A stretch of DNA of 64,000 bases from Streptomyces sp. NBC_00459 (GTDB lineage Bacteria; Actinomycetota; Actinomycetes; Streptomycetales; Streptomycetaceae): NCBI RefSeq assembly GCF_036013955.1, contig NZ_CP107903.1, positions 7,502,001 to 7,566,000 of the forward strand. The letters are read 5' to 3'. The notes beneath the pieces are model-generated. The model saw only the letters and a list, made by a program, of their open reading frames with translations, was not told where the DNA came from and did no database searches. Shown here in pieces: positions 61,611 through 64,000 of this stretch (position 1 is its first letter; each line of letters begins with the position of its first letter). The translations under genes and the position numbers were made by a program.

Positions 61611-62660
61611 ATGACGACGAAGCGTTGGAAGCAGCGTCCGCCGGGCTCGACCTGGGGCGACTGGGGCGAGGACGACGAGCTGGGCCGGATCAACCTGCTC
61701 ACCCGGGAGAAGGTCCTGCAGGGCGTGCGCGAGGTCGAGCACGGCATCGCCTTCAGTCTCAGCCTGCCGCTCGACCATCCCGGCGGCTCGGCCATGAACC
61801 AGCGCCGCTACCCGCCGATCCTGCGCCCCACCGAAGACCTCCAGCACAACCAGGACGTCTTCTACAACATCAAGGCCAGCGAACACTTCTCCCCCGACCT
61901 CATCGACGTCTGGTCCGACGACGTCGTCACCCTCTGGCCGCAGTACTCCACCCAGTGGGACGCCCTCGCCCACCAGGGCGCCGAGTTCGACGCCGACGCC
62001 GACGGGATCGCCGAAGCCGTCTACTACAACGGCTACCGCGCCGGCACCGACCTCGTCGGACCCAAGGACGACGCCAAGGGCGACGGCAGCGGCAGCCTCG
62101 GCTTCGCCCGCCACCTCGGCCTCGAACACATGGCGGAACACGGCGTCCAGGGACGCGGCGTCCTCATCGACATCGCCCACCACCTCGGCACCGACTACCA
62201 GCCGGTCAACTACCGGCAGTTGCGCGCCATCATGGACGCCGACAACGTCACCGTCGAACCCGGCGACATCGTCCTGCTCCACACCGGCTTCGCCACCCAG
62301 ATCCTCGCCTGGAACAAGAACCCGGACCCCGTGGCCATCCACCGGACCGCCGCCTACCTCGACGCCCACGACCCCGAGATCCTCCAATGGATCACCGACT
62401 CCCAGCTCGCCGGCCTCGTCGCCGACAACTACGCCGTCGAAGGAGTGGGCGTCGGCAACGAGACCGGCCGCCACTCCCTCCTGCCCATCCACCACCTGTG
62501 CCTGTTCAAACTCGGCGTCCCCCTCGGCGAACTGTGGTACCTCGACAAACTCGCCACCTGGCTGCGCCAACACCACCGCACCCGCTTCCTCCTCACCGCA
62601 CCCCCACTCAACCTCCCGGGGACACAGGGCAGCCCCCTCACGCCGATCGCAACCGTCTGA
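61611..62660 (+). CDS. Cyclase-family hydrolase (kynurenine formamidase-like)
   Basis: Metal-dependent amide or lactone hydrolase of the PF04199 cyclase family, 349 residues. The family metal motif (HxGTHxDxPxH) appears as STQWDALAHQGAEFDADADG, with Asp and His kept; RGVLIDIAHHLGTDY, VEPGDIVLLHTGFATQ, GLVADNYAVEGV and LCLFKLGVPLGELWYLDKLA match the fold. It may open a ring in a catabolic path together with the SDR gene downstream. ATG 61611 after AGGAAGCGGAG. Repression by the TetR protein is likely. Confidence 0.85.
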   Translation: MTTKRWKQRPPGSTWGDWGEDDELGRINLLTREKVLQGVREVEHGIAFSLSLPLDHPGGSAMNQRRYPPILRPTEDLQHNQDVFYNIKASEHFSPDLIDVWSDDVVTLWPQYSTQWDALAHQGAEFDADADGIAEAVYYNGYRAGTDLVGPKDDAKGDGSGSLGFARHLGLEHMAEHGVQGRGVLIDIAHHLGTDYQPVNYRQLRAIMDADNVTVEPGDIVLLHTGFATQILAWNKNPDPVAIHRTAAYLDAHDPEILQWITDSQLAGLVADNYAVEGVGVGNETGRHSLLPIHHLCLFKLGVPLGELWYLDKLATWLRQHHRTRFLLTAPPLNLPGTQGSPLTPIATV

Positions 62661-62856
62661 CGAACCCGGTCGGCATCGAGCGCCGTTCGGTGCGGGCCGG
62701 GAATCCTGCCCCCGACCCGCACCGAACTGGCATCTCTCTCCCTTCTCTCCACGGGGGACACGTATTGATCGTGTATCGTCACGCGGTGCTACAGGCAATG
62801 CCGGGAAGCCAGTTGGGGCCCCGTGACGATGTACCGGGTTGCGAAGGAATGGTGAG

Positions 62857-63576
62857 ATGCCGGCCACTCGGAGGGAGCGCGGCAAGACCGAGCGCTACTA
62901 CCGCATGCGTGAGAACGTGGTGGACGTCGCCGTCGAGCTGTTCTCGAAGCGCGGGTACGCCGACACCGGCGTGGCGGACATCGGCGAGGCCGCGGGGCTG
63001 GCCCGGGGTGCCCTGTACTACTACATCGGCTCGAAGGACGCGCTCCTCGTCGAGATCCACGACCGCGTCATGGATCCGCTGCTCAAGGAAGCCGCCGCGA
63101 TCGTCGAACTCGACCTGAGTTTCGAGACCCGGCTGCGACTGCTGTCGGAATGCCTGCTCTGGCAGATCGTCAACAAGCATGACCACGTCTGGGTGTTCCT
63201 GCACGAGTACCGCCAACTCCAGGGCGAGTACCGCGAGTTGTTCCGCGAGAAGCGGCAGCGGTTCGAGTCGCGCATCCGCGGCCTGCTCGCCGACGGGCAC
63301 CGCCGGGGGTTGCTCCAGGGGCGCCCGCAGGAGGACCTGGAGCTGGCGACGCTCGCGTTCCTGAACCTGCACAACTACACGTACCAGTGGCTGGCCGGTC
63401 ATCGGGTCATGCGGGTCGAGGAGCTCTCCGCCTTCTACTGCGACATCTTCTTCAACGGCATCCTGGCCGAACCCCTCGACCAGGAGCGCGCCGGGAGCGA
63501 ACTGGAGCAAGGGCGGTCCGTACTCCGGGAGTTGCGAGGCGTGAAGCCCGAGGCCGGCGCCAGGGCCGAGGCGTAG
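62857..63576 (+). CDS. TetR-family transcriptional regulator
   Basis: Dimeric repressor of 239 residues. The N-terminal helix-turn-helix is AVELFSKRGYADTGVADIGE followed by LARGALYYYIGSKDALLVEI; the rest is the ligand-binding helical domain. ATG 62857 follows GGTGAG. A half-site (TGTACCG) near 62829 precedes it. It sits between the two genes bearing the 14-bp operator, so it is their likely regulator and may control itself. Confidence 0.93.
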   Translation: MPATRRERGKTERYYRMRENVVDVAVELFSKRGYADTGVADIGEAAGLARGALYYYIGSKDALLVEIHDRVMDPLLKEAAAIVELDLSFETRLRLLSECLLWQIVNKHDHVWVFLHEYRQLQGEYRELFREKRQRFESRIRGLLADGHRRGLLQGRPQEDLELATLAFLNLHNYTYQWLAGHRVMRVEELSAFYCDIFFNGILAEPLDQERAGSELEQGRSVLRELRGVKPEAGARAEA

Positions 63577-63619
63577 GTCCCTGTTCTGTCGCTCCGGGCG
63601 TGCGTTACGCTCCCAATAA

Positions 63620-63633
63620 TGTACCGACCGGTC
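63620..63633. promoter_or_regulatory. TetR-type operator upstream of SDR gene
   Basis: TGTACCGACCGGTC, exact reverse complement of the site at 61535-61548, 22 bases before the SDR start codon. Confidence 0.65.
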
Positions 63634-63654
63634 GACGCTTTGATGGAGGATCGA

Positions 63655-64000
63655 ATGCCGACAACCGCCGGAAACCCCGAGGTCGCCGGGCGACGTGTCG
63701 TGATCACCGGGGCCGGGCGCGGTCTGGGGCGTGTTCTCGCGCAGGCCTTCGACTCCGCGGGGGCGCGGCTGGGCCTGGTGGCGCGTTCCGGGGACGCGCT
63801 CAAGGAGGTGGCCGGGACGCTCCATGGCGACCCCCTCATCTGTGCGGGTGATGTGCGTGACGAGGCCTTCAACGAGTCCGTCGCCGAGGGCATGGTCGAG
63901 CGGTTCGGCGGGGTGGACGCCTGGATCTGCAACGCCGGGGTCTCGCCCGGGGTCGCGACGGTGACCGACACCAGCCCCGACGCCTGGCGGCAGGTCATCG
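63655..64000 (+). CDS. SDR-family dehydrogenase, N-terminal part (cut by window end)
   Basis: The first 115 codons of a short-chain dehydrogenase/reductase. The NAD(P) motif is VVITGAGRGLGRVLAQAFDS (TGxxxGxG), then the adenine-site Asp in AGDVRDEAF and the NAG motif in WICNAGVSPG; the catalytic Ser-Tyr-Lys lies beyond the window. ATG 63655 after GGAGG (63645-63649). Its operator matches that of the cyclase gene, so the two probably act in one pathway under TetR control. Confidence 0.88.
   Translation, partial: MPTTAGNPEVAGRRVVITGAGRGLGRVLAQAFDSAGARLGLVARSGDALKEVAGTLHGDPLICAGDVRDEAFNESVAEGMVERFGGVDAWICNAGVSPGVATVTDTSPDAWRQVI

Noticed and set aside
1..64000. CRISPR arrays, tRNA or rRNA genes, insertion sequences, phage genes
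   Set aside because: No spaced direct-repeat array, cloverleaf with CCA-end pattern, transposase or phage protein was seen.

Overview
The window is high-GC DNA with GTG and TTG starts, tightly packed genes and strong third-position G/C bias. Gene content (whiI, rok7B7, CebR-type operator, coproporphyrin-type hemY-hemQ, murC away from the division cluster) and gene order point to a Streptomyces chromosome. From memory, positions about 9.9-60 kb follow the S. coelicolor SCO6005-SCO6061 order. The 0-9.5 kb and 61.5-64 kb ends look more accessory.

Layout. (1) 0-9.5 kb: tail of a sensor kinase; a secreted copper monooxygenase (LPMO) under a perfect CebR box and carrying a TTA (bldA) codon; two large convergent secreted GH92 mannosidase-like enzymes, each preceded by the same 12-bp palindrome. 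(2) 9.9-18.3 kb: sugar-uptake block with an NgcEFG-type transporter without its own ATPase, the ROK regulator Rok7B7 and a XylFGH-type transporter with a one-domain XylG. (3) 18.5-38.5 kb: housekeeping and development: dxs, an amino acid permease, a fadA-fadB beta-oxidation pair, an RNase D, whiI with a sigma-WhiG-like promoter, hemE, a rhomboid protease, a flavin disulfide reductase-like enzyme, a DUF4349 lipoprotein, and hemY-hemQ. (4) 38.6-45.4 kb: a secreted alpha/beta hydrolase followed by a little-understood group made of a TIGR04222 membrane protein, three exported DUF4142 paralogues and a DUF692 (multinuclear iron oxidase-like) protein with an extra C-terminal domain. (5) 45.4-61.4 kb: Pth2-like hydrolase, a small ABC exporter, a 55-residue CxxC protein, polysaccharide deacetylase, membrane Ser/Thr kinase, PhoX-like phosphatase, slipin, carbonic anhydrase with a SulP transporter, an AFG1/ZapE-type ATPase, a RibD-C reductase, murC, msrB and small envelope proteins. 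(6) 61.5-64 kb: a cyclase-family hydrolase, a TetR regulator and an SDR dehydrogenase (cut by the window end); the first and last share an identical 14-bp operator-like sequence.

How parts work together: LPMO, GH92 enzymes and the two sugar transporters form a polysaccharide and glycan scavenging region with several layers of control. The haem genes support the coproporphyrin-dependent route. The carbonic anhydrase and SulP genes look like a bicarbonate unit. The DUF692/DUF4142/TIGR04222 group is the best candidate for undescribed biology, although no obvious cysteine-rich substrate peptide was found beside it.
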